Source: Patiriisocius marinistellae (GTDB lineage: Bacteria > Bacteroidota > Bacteroidia > Flavobacteriales > Flavobacteriaceae). From it: 64,000 nt of DNA. Below the pieces are notes generated by a model, which saw only the letters and a list, made by a program, of their open reading frames with translations, had not been told where the DNA came from and searched no databases. The number at the start of each line of letters is the position of its first letter. Position 1 is the stretch's first letter. The stretch spans positions 248,001 through 312,000 of the forward strand of contig NZ_BKCF01000001.1 in the NCBI RefSeq assembly GCF_009014635.1. The letters are read 5' to 3'. This document shows positions 52,701-62,147 of the stretch, piece by piece. Made by a program: the position numbers and the translations under genes.

Positions 52701-53480
52701 CTAGAACCCTCGCTCTTTTTGCAATTGCTCATAAGCTTCTTGTACTTTTCTAAACTTTTCCTCAGCCCCTTTTTGATAGGCCTCATCCATATGTACTAAT
52801 TTATCTGGATGATACTTTTTAACCATTTCTCGGTAGGCTTTTTTAACTTCAGCGTCAGTAGCATTACGGTCAACTTCAAGTATTTTATAAGCACTATCTG
52901 GGTTTTTAAAAAACATAGCTTTTATGCTTTCAAAATCTGCCATTTGTATACTCAAATAACCAGCAATACGCTGAATCATATTTACCTCAGCCGTGGAAAC
53001 TGTTCCGTCTGCGTTTGCAACACTAAAAAGAAAATGGAGCATTTGCAACCTAGATTCATATCTCGTTCTTGCTCGCAACATCATACAAATACGTTGCGGA
53101 TCCATTTCTCTACTTTTAATAACTTCATTAAAAGTTTTAAATGTAGCGTTTGCACGCTCTTTCCCATATGCTTGCACAAAGTATTGTCGCACATAATCAA
53201 GCTCACTTTGACTTACAGTGCCATCTGCCTTGATAACAAATGAAGATAGAGAAATTAGATTAAGTTCAAAATCTGCTGGAGTAACCCGTGAGCCTCTTGT
53301 TGCCTGTTGAAAAATATCACTAAAAGGACCTCGGCTTTGTCTTTGTCCTCCAGCTGTACCTTGATTGGGTCCCTTTTTAAAATTTAACCTATCAATAAAA
53401 CTCCCAAGTACAAAACCTGCCACGGCTCCTGGAAATCTATAAATGGAATAGCCTATAATAGCTCCTAAAATACTAAACAT
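52701..53480 (-). CDS. DjlA-like co-chaperone (TerB + DnaJ domain)
   Basis: The ATG at 53480 ([22 protein letters not shown]) gives 259 residues and a Gly-rich membrane segment at the very N-terminus, as in DjlA; in-frame ATGs at 53498 and 53507 are alternatives. A TerB-like helical domain spans about 75-180 ([20 protein letters not shown] and [21 protein letters not shown]). The C-terminal J domain contains [11 protein letters not shown] with the HPD motif that activates DnaK. It should anchor a DnaK partner at the inner membrane. Confidence 0.92.
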   Translation of the reverse strand: MFSILGAIIGYSIYRFPGAVAGFVLGSFIDRLNFKKGPNQGTAGGQRQSRGPFSDIFQQATRGSRVTPADFELNLISLSSFVIKADGTVSQSELDYVRQYFVQAYGKERANATFKTFNEVIKSREMDPQRICMMLRARTRYESRLQMLHFLFSVANADGTVSTAEVNMIQRIAGYLSIQMADFESIKAMFFKNPDSAYKILEVDRNATDAEVKKAYREMVKKYHPDKLVHMDEAYQKGAEEKFRKVQEAYEQLQKERGF

Positions 53481-53665
53481 AAATAAAATTTTGTGCATCA
53501 ATTGCAAGACACAAAGATAAGTAATGAAGTGAGAGTATTTGTTACAAGCCTATTGTAAAGTTTGACTTCGGAAATATTAATCATTTTAAATTTGATATAT
53601 CAATTTGCTTTATCGCTCCATCTATTTTTGGAATTTGAAAAGGACAATTAGAATGTTCATTTTTG

Positions 53666-53673
53666 TACCTTTG
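53666..53673 (+). promoter_or_regulatory. -7 box of bacilliredoxin gene
   Basis: TACCTTTG matches TAnnTTTG and lies 25 nt before the ATG at 53699. Confidence 0.6.
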
Positions 53674-53698
53674 TATACTAATATTTAATACAAAAATT

Positions 53699-54109
53699 AT
53701 GTATCCAGCAGAAATGGTAAAGCCAATGCGCGAAGATTTAACAGCGATTGGGTTTCAAGAATTATATACAGAACAAGACGTTACCGAAGCAATGAGCAAA
53801 GAAGGAACTACCCTCGTTGTTGTAAATAGTGTATGTGGATGTGCAGCAGCAAATGCACGCCCAGGAGCTAGAATGTCATTGCAAAATGCAAAAACGCCAG
53901 ACCATTTAGTAACTGTATTTGCAGGTGTTGATCGTGAAGCGGTTGATGCAGCACGTGCACAAATGGTACCTTTTCCTCCAAGTTCACCATCAATGGCTTT
54001 ATTTAAAAATGGAGAGTTAGTGCACATGTTAGAGCGTCACCACATTGAAGGAAGACCAGCAGATATGATTGCTGAAAACCTTAAAGGTGCTTTTAATGAG
54101 CACTGTTAA
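53699..54109 (+). CDS. Bacilliredoxin (BrxA/BrxB, YphP family)
   Basis: The ATG at 53699 (MYPAEMVKPMREDL) is the family start and lies after the -7 box; a frame start at 53663 falls on the promoter and is rejected. The 136-residue protein has the thioredoxin-like fold with the CGC motif (Cys46-Gly-Cys48, VNSVCGCAAANARPGA). In Firmicutes bacilliredoxins remove bacillithiol from oxidised proteins, and several Bacteroidetes also make bacillithiol. It is a single gene flanked by inverted TTTCCGAAG 9-mers (53566 and 54328). Confidence 0.95.
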   Translation: MYPAEMVKPMREDLTAIGFQELYTEQDVTEAMSKEGTTLVVVNSVCGCAAANARPGARMSLQNAKTPDHLVTVFAGVDREAVDAARAQMVPFPPSSPSMALFKNGELVHMLERHHIEGRPADMIAENLKGAFNEHC

Positions 54110-54341
54110 GTGTCTAGTTTAATATAGCAATTTATTAAAAGTTAATGCACTGTTGAAATTTAAACTTTCGATTTTCCATGTAGGTTTCGATTGTGTTCAA
54201 CCAGACATTATTAAAGGTTAAAATTGAACGAGATTTTTCGTTTTCTTTTAACCTTTCGCATTTTACTGTACTTTTAACCACATTCCATAGGGTTTTCTCG
54301 CAGCGCGGAAATTTAATGGAAGTCACATTTCCGAAGTATTT

Positions 54342-55091
54342 ATGAAAAATTTATTACAGCTTTTGAGCTATCCATTTTCGGTTTTATTTTATCTTTCATT
54401 TGGGTTATGTATTGTAATATTCCATCCTATTCAATGGGTTTGTCTTAATGTATTTGGGTATAAAGCCCACAAAGACTCGGTTGATATTTTAAATTGGTTT
54501 CTTCTACGTTGTTTAAATGTTTTGGGCACTCGTTTTAGTTTTACTGTCGAAGGAGAAATCCCTAAAAACGTTCCTATTATAATTGCTTCAAACCATCAAA
54601 GCATGTGGGATATCCCTCCTATTATTTGGTATTTGCGTAAAATTCACCCAGCTTTTATATCTAAAAAAGAGTTAGGAAAAGGAATTCCTTCCATTAGTTT
54701 TAATTTAAAGTATGGCGCATCAGTATTAATTGACCGAAAAAAACCTGTAGAAGCTACTGAAAAAATAATAGAAATAGGTAAATACGCGCAAGCCACAAAT
54801 AGAAGTGTGGTAATTTTCCCAGAAGGAACTCGAAGCAGAGACTGGAATCCTAAGCCTTTTAAGTCTCGAGGATTGCTTACGTTATTTGAACAAATGCCAG
54901 ATGGTTATGTGTTGCCTGTAAGTGTCAACAATTCATGGAAATTACAACGTTATGGGATGTTTCCTATGCCATTAGGGGTTCATTTAAAGCATTATGTGCA
55001 TCCGGTTGTTAAAATTTCGGCGTATGCTAACAAAGAAGATTTAATTTCTGAAATTGAACAAATTGTTACTACTCACGTAACTGAAAAATAA
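54342..55091 (+). CDS. plsC: 1-acyl-sn-glycerol-3-phosphate acyltransferase
   Basis: This 249-residue membrane-bound acyltransferase makes phosphatidic acid. An N-terminal hydrophobic segment (about 10-40) precedes the NHQSMWD motif (His85-x4-Asp90) and FPEGTRSRD (Glu161). Both catalytic motifs are intact. A TTTCCGAAG copy ends 5 nt before the ATG. It ends 1 bp before the HD-hydrolase gene, so the two are in one operon. Confidence 0.95.
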   Translation: MKNLLQLLSYPFSVLFYLSFGLCIVIFHPIQWVCLNVFGYKAHKDSVDILNWFLLRCLNVLGTRFSFTVEGEIPKNVPIIIASNHQSMWDIPPIIWYLRKIHPAFISKKELGKGIPSISFNLKYGASVLIDRKKPVEATEKIIEIGKYAQATNRSVVIFPEGTRSRDWNPKPFKSRGLLTLFEQMPDGYVLPVSVNNSWKLQRYGMFPMPLGVHLKHYVHPVVKISAYANKEDLISEIEQIVTTHVTEK

Positions 55092-55092
55092 A

Positions 55093-55755
55093 ATGGACCA
55101 GACAAAAGAACAATCTGTTATAAATCAAACTATTCGTTTTGTAAAAGAAACCTTAAGAGATGCCGAAGGTGGACATGACTGGTTTCATATTGAACGAGTT
55201 TACAAAAATGCGCTCCTCATTGCAAAGGGTGAAAATGTAGATTTATTTGTAGTTTCATTAGGAGCATTGTTACATGATATTGCAGATTCAAAATTTTATG
55301 ATGGCGATGATACTGTGGGGCCTAAAATGGCAAGAACATTTTTAATGGCGCAGCAAATTTCAGAAGATGTTATTACGCATGTTGTTAAGATTATTGAAAA
55401 TATATCTTATAAGGGGGGCAATGCCGTGAAAACATTTAGCTCTATGGAATTAAATGTAGTGCAGGATGCAGATAGACTTGATGCAATAGGGGCAATAGGT
55501 ATTGCGAGAACGTTTAATTACGGTGGCTTTAAAAACCGTAAAATTTATGACCCTGAAATTGCTCCGCAACAAAACATGACTCCTAAAGCGTATAAAAAAT
55601 CTACAGCACCAACTATCAATCATTTTTACGAAAAATTATTGTTACTAAAAGATAAAATGAATACTGAAACGGGCAAAAAAATTGCACAAGAAAGACATAC
55701 TTTTATGGAGCTATTCCTTGAACAATTTTACGGAGAATGGAATGGTGAGCGCTAA
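55093..55755 (+). CDS. HD-domain phosphohydrolase
   Basis: This 220-residue protein has an HD metal-binding set: HDWFHIERV (His28, His32), LLHDIADSKF (His61-Asp62) and a further Asp in VQDADRLDAIG. It belongs to the YedJ/YpgQ-type HD hydrolases. Substrates in the family are nucleotides or unknown phosphate esters. It follows plsC by 1 bp and converges on the large paralogue gene at 55758 with a 2-bp gap. Confidence 0.9.
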   Translation: MDQTKEQSVINQTIRFVKETLRDAEGGHDWFHIERVYKNALLIAKGENVDLFVVSLGALLHDIADSKFYDGDDTVGPKMARTFLMAQQISEDVITHVVKIIENISYKGGNAVKTFSSMELNVVQDADRLDAIGAIGIARTFNYGGFKNRKIYDPEIAPQQNMTPKAYKKSTAPTINHFYEKLLLLKDKMNTETGKKIAQERHTFMELFLEQFYGEWNGER

Positions 55756-55757
55756 AA

Positions 55758-58700
55758 TTAATACACAAAACTATCTAATGTTACTTTATCTAACTGCGCG
55801 TCCAATCTCACTAATTTAACCAGCTTTTCCTCTTTAGGCGTTCCAAAATCTTTATAAATAGTATACTTTAAATATGGGGGAATATGTGTTTCACCTTCTT
55901 GACCTGTATATCTAATATTGACCAGCCATTTTCCAGCATCTGCATCATCTACAATAAATTCCTTAGACACATTAGCGCCTTGATTTTCTTGTGACGATTG
56001 CCATGTGTAAAATTTTTTCTTTGGGTCTACAAATTGAAATTCAAAAGGAGCTTTAGGGTCACTCCAGCTTAATGTTAAACGCACATCAATATTAAAATTG
56101 ATGGTTAACCAATCATTAGGAAGTCTACTAAAGTCAATTTTATGCTTATGAATACTAATTAAACGCTTAAGTTCATTACTTATAGGTACTTCTAAACTAG
56201 AAAAGTCCACTCCCTTTATTTGATCCCCCAACATATTTATATATAATTCTAGTGACTTTTCAAATTCACCAGTTTCTTGATAAATAGCCGCGACATCTCT
56301 ATATGACTGTGGCAATGAGGGGTCTAGTTCTAAAATTCGTTCGTATATTTTTTGAGCGTTTAGGTATTCACCCGCATATTCATTAAGGTATGCTAGTATG
56401 CGTAATGCTTTAATATTATCTCCTATTATCTGAGCAAAATCTGATCTTACAACAGAGGCAACTCCTGCGTCGATATTGTTAAAATAGAGGGCCATGTCAA
56501 CATAGAAATCAACTTTGTCAATATTATTGCTTCTAAGTTTTTTGTAAGTTTCAAATTTTATTTTTATGCTTTTTTGGAGTGTTAGTGAGTCTACAAAATT
56601 ATTTGTTATTGCATCAAAGTTTAAAATGGGGACTTCCTCTTTATAATCATTGTTCTTGATTGTATAATCCTTTTTTGCAGTATTAAAATTACTACTAGAG
56701 TTGTTTTTTGTTGTAATAAGTAAAACACCTCCAAAGGCTTTACTACCATATATATTAGTCGCAGCAAGGTTTGCTAGTGCAGTAACACTAGTTATAGTTT
56801 GAGGGTCAATAATACGTAAAATCTCTTGTGTTGTTGGCACATTATCAACTACTACAAGCATGGGTGATTGCTTTATAGCTCCTGCACTTCTTTGATGAAA
56901 AACTGTTCTTGTGTCTAAATCTACAACCACATTAGGCAACTTTTGAGCCACCGTAAAAAAATCTGTATCAGTGGGAGCAATAAATCTTGATAAACCACTT
57001 TCTACTTGATATCCTATAACGTTTCTATCTTTTTTTCCATAAGCTGTTTCAATTTGTTGATTTTGACTTTTCTCTTTTATTTGACCTTCTAAAGCAACCG
57101 TATCTAGCATTTCGGCTTTATTGGTAAGAGAAATTGAATAATTTTCTGCCTCTGTTACAATAATCGTTTTAGGGTACATCCCTAAATGTTTAACAAATAA
57201 AATATCGCCTTTGATTGCTGGTAATGAAAAAGTTCCATCTCCTTTAGAAACGTATTCCTTAAGCGAGCCTTGTTTGAAAATACGCACATTTTGAAGCGGT
57301 ATCCCTTTTGAGACTATAGTTCCAGTTTTTATATTCTCTTGAAAATAGGTTCCTGCTTTAGTATTTAAATTTTCTACTTCTTCTGTGTAATTATTATTTT
57401 TTAGTGGATCTATTCCATAACTTCTTAACTTTTGATCTATAATATCTGGGTGAAATTTAGTAGTAATTACAATTCTGGCTGGACATTTTAAAACACTTCC
57501 ATAGGGCGCGTAAATTGTAATTATAGCCATAGCAGATACATTTATCGCCTCTGCTGGCACCTCAATTCCATCCACTAAAAACTTAGCACACATACCTTTT
57601 ACTGATGTATACGTGCGACCATCAACTCCTACGCCAGATTTTACTCCGTGCCATCCATTAATAATCTCAGAAATTTGACCCACTCCTTTTTTCCAATCTT
57701 TTTTATATAAGGTGCGGATAGGAACCATTCTACCATTTTCTACTTTATCTGTCTGAGATTTTTCATCATAAGCATACTCTGGAGCTTTGCTCATAGTGCC
57801 TTTTAGTTCTACTTCATCTAGTATTTCTGCTTTAGTTGCTAGAGTAATGTCATAGAAACTATCATCTGTTATTACAATTTTTTTAGGATAATGTCCCAGA
57901 CTATAAATTGTTAACTCATCCCCAGAAACTGCTGGAATACTAAAAAAACCATTTTGATCTGTATAATATTCCTCTATACTACCTTCCTTCACCACCATTG
58001 CATAGTTAACTTCTTTGTTGCTAGAAGCAACAACACCTGTAATAATCTCTATTGTTTTATCTTCGGAAATTATTGTTTGATTATTACTCTGTGCAGCATT
58101 ATGATAAATACCGTTAGTGAATATTGTAATCTCTTTAAAAAAGGGCAATGCAGCTTCTTTTGCATTCAAATTAAGAACACTGAACGGTATCTCTTGGTTT
58201 ATTTGTGGTTTTCCAACGATTGGTTTTTGTTGTGCAATTAATAAAACCTCATCTATTTCTTGATATTTAATATTTCCGAAGTCAGAAAAACCCTTATACT
58301 CAATTGCGTCTATTATCGATGGAATTGCTAAGGATGCATTTTTTGAACTATTGTAGGTCTCTTTAAAAATAATAGTTTCATTGAAAATGGTTAGTGAAAT
58401 TTCAGAAAAGCTATTGTTTGAAATATAGTCCATCAAAAAAGCTTTTTCGCTCTCAACATCTCTATTTTTGGGCCTTTTTGAAGCATCCCAAAAGACAGCA
58501 ACCTTTTTTGATACTTCTTTAATTATTTGCTCCTCTTTTTTTGATTGAAGGTAAATAATACCACGGTTATTTATCATTTGACGTATTGCCGAAACATCAT
58601 TACGTAACATTTTATAACCAAACGCGCTTACCTTTAACGTGCTTGAGTTGTCGATAACTTCATGATATTTACGATAGGTAAAATTTCCTTTTTCATTAGT

Positions 58701-58865
58701 GATCACACCTACACCTTGATTGGTTACTCCCACCCGTGCATTTTTAATAGGCTCATTTGTCCCTTGATCAATTACTGTTCCTCTAAAAACAGTTTGTGCA
58801 TTTATTAATGTAACAGTAATCAAACATAGAGCGAATACTATTTTTTGCCTGCATAGATATTCCAT
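55758..58865 (-). CDS. Large envelope protein: CarboxypepD_reg, degenerate vWA, two plug-like modules, TPR, DUF2135-like
   Basis: This 1035-residue protein has a signal peptide (1-23) and no beta-barrel. By eye the order is CarboxypepD_reg (25-105), vWA-like region (122-260; AVFWDASKRPKNRD, MIDAS serines lost), CarboxypepD_reg (273-355), TonB-plug-like (357-470), CarboxypepD_reg (513-593), plug-like (595-720; PNVVVDLDTRTVF, LVVVDNVP, NIYGSKAFGGVLLITTK), TPR helices (790-880) and a DUF2135-like sandwich (925-1010; FEFQFVDPKKKFYTW). It is a paralogue of the gene 5 bp upstream, with the CarboxypepD_reg/plug pair duplicated. Probably a periplasmic or surface assembly or signalling protein; true function unknown. 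Confidence 0.82.
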   Translation of the reverse strand: MEYLCRQKIVFALCLITVTLINAQTVFRGTVIDQGTNEPIKNARVGVTNQGVGVITNEKGNFTYRKYHEVIDNSSTLKVSAFGYKMLRNDVSAIRQMINNRGIIYLQSKKEEQIIKEVSKKVAVFWDASKRPKNRDVESEKAFLMDYISNNSFSEISLTIFNETIIFKETYNSSKNASLAIPSIIDAIEYKGFSDFGNIKYQEIDEVLLIAQQKPIVGKPQINQEIPFSVLNLNAKEAALPFFKEITIFTNGIYHNAAQSNNQTIISEDKTIEIITGVVASSNKEVNYAMVVKEGSIEEYYTDQNGFFSIPAVSGDELTIYSLGHYPKKIVITDDSFYDITLATKAEILDEVELKGTMSKAPEYAYDEKSQTDKVENGRMVPIRTLYKKDWKKGVGQISEIINGWHGVKSGVGVDGRTYTSVKGMCAKFLVDGIEVPAEAINVSAMAIITIYAPYGSVLKCPARIVITTKFHPDIIDQKLRSYGIDPLKNNNYTEEVENLNTKAGTYFQENIKTGTIVSKGIPLQNVRIFKQGSLKEYVSKGDGTFSLPAIKGDILFVKHLGMYPKTIIVTEAENYSISLTNKAEMLDTVALEGQIKEKSQNQQIETAYGKKDRNVIGYQVESGLSRFIAPTDTDFFTVAQKLPNVVVDLDTRTVFHQRSAGAIKQSPMLVVVDNVPTTQEILRIIDPQTITSVTALANLAATNIYGSKAFGGVLLITTKNNSSSNFNTAKKDYTIKNNDYKEEVPILNFDAITNNFVDSLTLQKSIKIKFETYKKLRSNNIDKVDFYVDMALYFNNIDAGVASVVRSDFAQIIGDNIKALRILAYLNEYAGEYLNAQKIYERILELDPSLPQSYRDVAAIYQETGEFEKSLELYINMLGDQIKGVDFSSLEVPISNELKRLISIHKHKIDFSRLPNDWLTINFNIDVRLTLSWSDPKAPFEFQFVDPKKKFYTWQSSQENQGANVSKEFIVDDADAGKWLVNIRYTGQEGETHIPPYLKYTIYKDFGTPKEEKLVKLVRLDAQLDKVTLDSFVY

Positions 58866-58870
58866 AACTG

Positions 58871-61800
58871 TTATTTTTTAAGGTGGGTTATCAATTTTTT
58901 GAGTGTGATTTTTTCTGAAATTTCACCCAAATTGACAACTTGAATTTTTGTTTGTTGTGACGCTAGTCCAAAATCTTCATAAGTAGTCATTTTTAAATAT
59001 ACTGGATTTTTAATATCTTCTCTTTCAAATGAATGTGTGTTTATGAGCCAATCACCAGATACCTCATCATCTATAATAAATTCTTTACTGTGTAAGCCAT
59101 TTTCAATCTCTGATGTAATGAGCTCCGTATCTTCAAACTCCGTATGGGAGAAGGTGAAGTATTTATTTTCTGGGTTTACAAATTGTATTTTAAATTCGGC
59201 GAGTGGGTCGTTCCATTCAAAGACAATCCTGTAGTCTTTTTTAAAGGTTAGTTCAAGCATCTCTGGTGGAAGTTCTTTATAGTCAATTTGAGATTTATGA
59301 TTAGCTACGAGATAACGTAGCTCGTTTATTACTGTGGGAGCAGTATTAGTAAAATCTACATTAGGTATAGTATTAAAGTACATTTGTGTGTACAATGAGC
59401 CCGCCTCTTTATAGTTTTTTGTATTGGTATAGGCTCTAGCAACATCTAGGTAAGATTGTACTTTTGAAGGAAAAGAATCTACAATATATTGATAAACCTC
59501 TAAAGCCTTTTCGTGATTGCCTATTTCTTCTAGTTTGTATGCTGCTGTTTTTAGGGCTTTTAAATTTTTAGGAGCCAGCTCTAAAATGGTTGAATATATT
59601 GTAGAGGCATATTTTTTATCCCACTTTTTAAAGTAGTCACCAGTATTTACATAAAATGAAATTGTTTTTGAATCCTGAGTATTTAATAATAGCGCGTACT
59701 TACTTTTTGCATCAGTAAAAGAACCTGCATCTTTTAAAGTAGTTATGTAAGTTGGCTTCGCTATGTTTTGATTTACTTGCTCTAGCATGGGCAGTTGCTC
59801 TTTATAAACATTACCTTTTACAGTAATATCTGGAGTTTTATTAGCAAAATTATCACTAGCGGTATCTTCTATATTAAATGAGTTTTTTAGTTTAACTACA
59901 ATTAACCCAAAAGCTCCTAAAGACCCATATCTTGTCGTAGCAGCTATTGATTTTAAGAGTGTAACGCTTTCAATTTTTTCTGCACTTATTCTTGGTGCAA
60001 GTTGACCGCGTTGTTGATCGTATGCCAGGCCGTCAATAATTAAAGCGGGCAATCCACCATTAATTCCACCATTCATAGTTCTAGTAAAACCATAAATAGG
60101 CTCTTGTGGCGGAACATTTTTAAGATTAATTACACTAACACCTGGCATCTTCATTAATATCTTCATCAAATCAATATCGGTACCTAGAATTTCTTCGCTG
60201 GTAATTCTATTTGCTAATGAATACCCGACACTCCCTCTCATTCTTTTTCCAAAAGGTGTGTCTACTAACTCCTCAGCCCTATCTTTTGCATTTGTCTTTG
60301 CCTTTAGCTCTACCTCAGCGAGTTTCTCTGCGTTTAAGGCTAATGAGATGTTTAGTTTTTTTAGTGCAGAAACGACCGTGTCTTTGGTTTTCATTCCAAT
60401 AGCATCAATAGTTAATTTATCCCCAGCTTCTGCATTAATTGAGTATGCCCCTTTTTTGTCTGTTTCAACAATTTCAAAACTGTCGTTTAAAACTATATAG
60501 GCTCCTTGTACTGGACCTTCTTCATTGTATACTATGCCATATACATTGGCTCTTGTGTCATTTGTTGAATTCTGATAATCCTCAATATTTTCTGTATTCT
60601 CTAGTAAAAATTCTAAAGCAGTTTTTACGTCATATTTTGTGAGGTCTAAATAAGTTCCATTATTATAGTTCGCTACGCTCTGCAATATTTCATGGGCTGC
60701 TATTTTTTTACTATTTACAGTAAATATTTCTAAAAACCCTTTAGACTCTATATTAGAAAGCTGAGAAATACCATCACTAAATAATAAACCTAACGAAGCA
60801 TTAAAATTGTTTTGTTTTAATACAGCTGAAAATGATGATGCACCAAAATAGGTACTCTCTTCTAGATAATTTAAGACTTCGTTACTGTTTCCGTTTCTTA
60901 TTTTAAATTCTTTGGTTTCGTAAATACTGGTGTTGAATTTTGAAACTTTTATATCGATGTTGTTACATTTCCGAAGGTATTTTCTTAATAATTTTGACTC
61001 TTCATCAAAATCCCTATTGCGCATAGAAAAGGAGGTGTCCCAAAAAATTTCCGCTTTTTTAGGTAATTCTCTTATAGTAGTTATTTGTTGTGGATTTTGC
61101 TGTGTGTAAGAAGCTATCAAACTGAATGCTAATTTTGTTTCTTTTTGACGTAGCCAGCGATCTTGACTTATTTTTTTTGTGTAAGAAGTTCCATTATACG
61201 AACTTGAAGAAACCGCAAAATAGATAACATCGCCATATACCTCCACAAGTTCTAGACTTACAATAATATCATTGTCTGCTTTAATTTTATACTTTTTAAG
61301 CGGTATTGTCTCTATCCCTTTTTTGTTTGAAACAGTATGAAAGATATTTTGAGATAATAAATTTTTTCCAGGAAACCCTCTATGATAATCATAGACGTTT
61401 ACACGAATTAATAAACTGTCTGAGAGATTTTCAACTATATTAAATGTAAGATCATGGAGCAAGGTGTTATCATGTTTAATGTCAATTTTTGTTGCTAGCT
61501 CACCGCCCAAGCCTTCAATTTCATGCCAATACCCTATTCCTTTTGCCGAATAAGCTTTGCTACCCAATCTTTCTAATGATCTCTTTTGACTTGTGATGGT
61601 TACCTCGTTAAGATTATATTGTTCTGGTATTAATGTTATTTTAACCGAAAAGTTTATTAGTTTCTCTATTTCCTCAAATGTAATTTCCTTTGATTCATAA
61701 CCTATGGCAGATATTTGTAGTGGTACTTGTTTTACAATGCTATTATCAAAAGCTAAACTAAACTGCCCTTGTTCATTAGTTGTTGTACCTATAGCTTTAT

Positions 61801-61939
61801 CAAAAAAACCTACATTAACATAAGGAATGGATTGTTGTGTTTCTGCATCAATTATAGACGCTTTTATAAATGTGTTTGATTGACCGTATAGTTGTATCGT
61901 TATAAAAAAGGTAATTAGTACTAGTATAAATTTTTTCAT
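58871..61939 (-). CDS. Large envelope protein: CarboxypepD_reg, vWA with MIDAS, plug-like module, TPR, DUF2135-like
   Basis: This 1022-residue protein has a signal peptide (MKKFILVLITFFITIQLYGQ), CarboxypepD_reg (22-105), a beta-jelly-roll-like region (115-290), and a vWA-like domain (297-450) with a full MIDAS DTSFS (Asp301, Ser303, Ser305) and LLFSDGISQ. Then come CarboxypepD_reg (462-535), a TonB-plug-like module (550-688; ILMKMPGVSVINL, PALIIDGLAYD, TRYGSLGAFGLIVVKLK), TPR helices (765-855) and a DUF2135-like sandwich (900-995). No barrel follows the plug. It leads a two-gene operon with its paralogue. I know no characterised protein with this order. Confidence 0.82.
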   Translation of the reverse strand: MKKFILVLITFFITIQLYGQSNTFIKASIIDAETQQSIPYVNVGFFDKAIGTTTNEQGQFSLAFDNSIVKQVPLQISAIGYESKEITFEEIEKLINFSVKITLIPEQYNLNEVTITSQKRSLERLGSKAYSAKGIGYWHEIEGLGGELATKIDIKHDNTLLHDLTFNIVENLSDSLLIRVNVYDYHRGFPGKNLLSQNIFHTVSNKKGIETIPLKKYKIKADNDIIVSLELVEVYGDVIYFAVSSSSYNGTSYTKKISQDRWLRQKETKLAFSLIASYTQQNPQQITTIRELPKKAEIFWDTSFSMRNRDFDEESKLLRKYLRKCNNIDIKVSKFNTSIYETKEFKIRNGNSNEVLNYLEESTYFGASSFSAVLKQNNFNASLGLLFSDGISQLSNIESKGFLEIFTVNSKKIAAHEILQSVANYNNGTYLDLTKYDVKTALEFLLENTENIEDYQNSTNDTRANVYGIVYNEEGPVQGAYIVLNDSFEIVETDKKGAYSINAEAGDKLTIDAIGMKTKDTVVSALKKLNISLALNAEKLAEVELKAKTNAKDRAEELVDTPFGKRMRGSVGYSLANRITSEEILGTDIDLMKILMKMPGVSVINLKNVPPQEPIYGFTRTMNGGINGGLPALIIDGLAYDQQRGQLAPRISAEKIESVTLLKSIAATTRYGSLGAFGLIVVKLKNSFNIEDTASDNFANKTPDITVKGNVYKEQLPMLEQVNQNIAKPTYITTLKDAGSFTDAKSKYALLLNTQDSKTISFYVNTGDYFKKWDKKYASTIYSTILELAPKNLKALKTAAYKLEEIGNHEKALEVYQYIVDSFPSKVQSYLDVARAYTNTKNYKEAGSLYTQMYFNTIPNVDFTNTAPTVINELRYLVANHKSQIDYKELPPEMLELTFKKDYRIVFEWNDPLAEFKIQFVNPENKYFTFSHTEFEDTELITSEIENGLHSKEFIIDDEVSGDWLINTHSFEREDIKNPVYLKMTTYEDFGLASQQTKIQVVNLGEISEKITLKKLITHLKK

Positions 61940-62092
61940 GCTAAAAGAGTTTTATATAATGAAGTCAATTACTAATTGGTGCTATTAAATATAATGAATT
62001 AGACCGTGTATTTGTATATAGAATGTCCCATAATTTATAAATAAAGAGAGCCTAATTTGTTTTTAACAATCTTATATACAATAGTTTAAAAC

Positions 62093-62126
62093 AAAAAAAG
62101 GCGCTAACAAAATATGTGTTAACGCC
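62093..62126 (-). terminator. Terminator of TraB/GumN gene (minus strand)
   Basis: GGCGTTAACA pairs with TGTTAGCGCC (one G-U) on the minus strand and is followed by seven T; it lies 21 bp after the stop codon. Confidence 0.92.
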
Positions 62127-62147
62127 CTATAAACAATTTGTTTGACT

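Noticed and set aside
54135-54326. 63-residue minus-strand frame in the gap between the bacilliredoxin gene and plsC
   Set aside because: It has no start signal, no recognisable family and a composition like non-coding DNA; nothing supports it except length.
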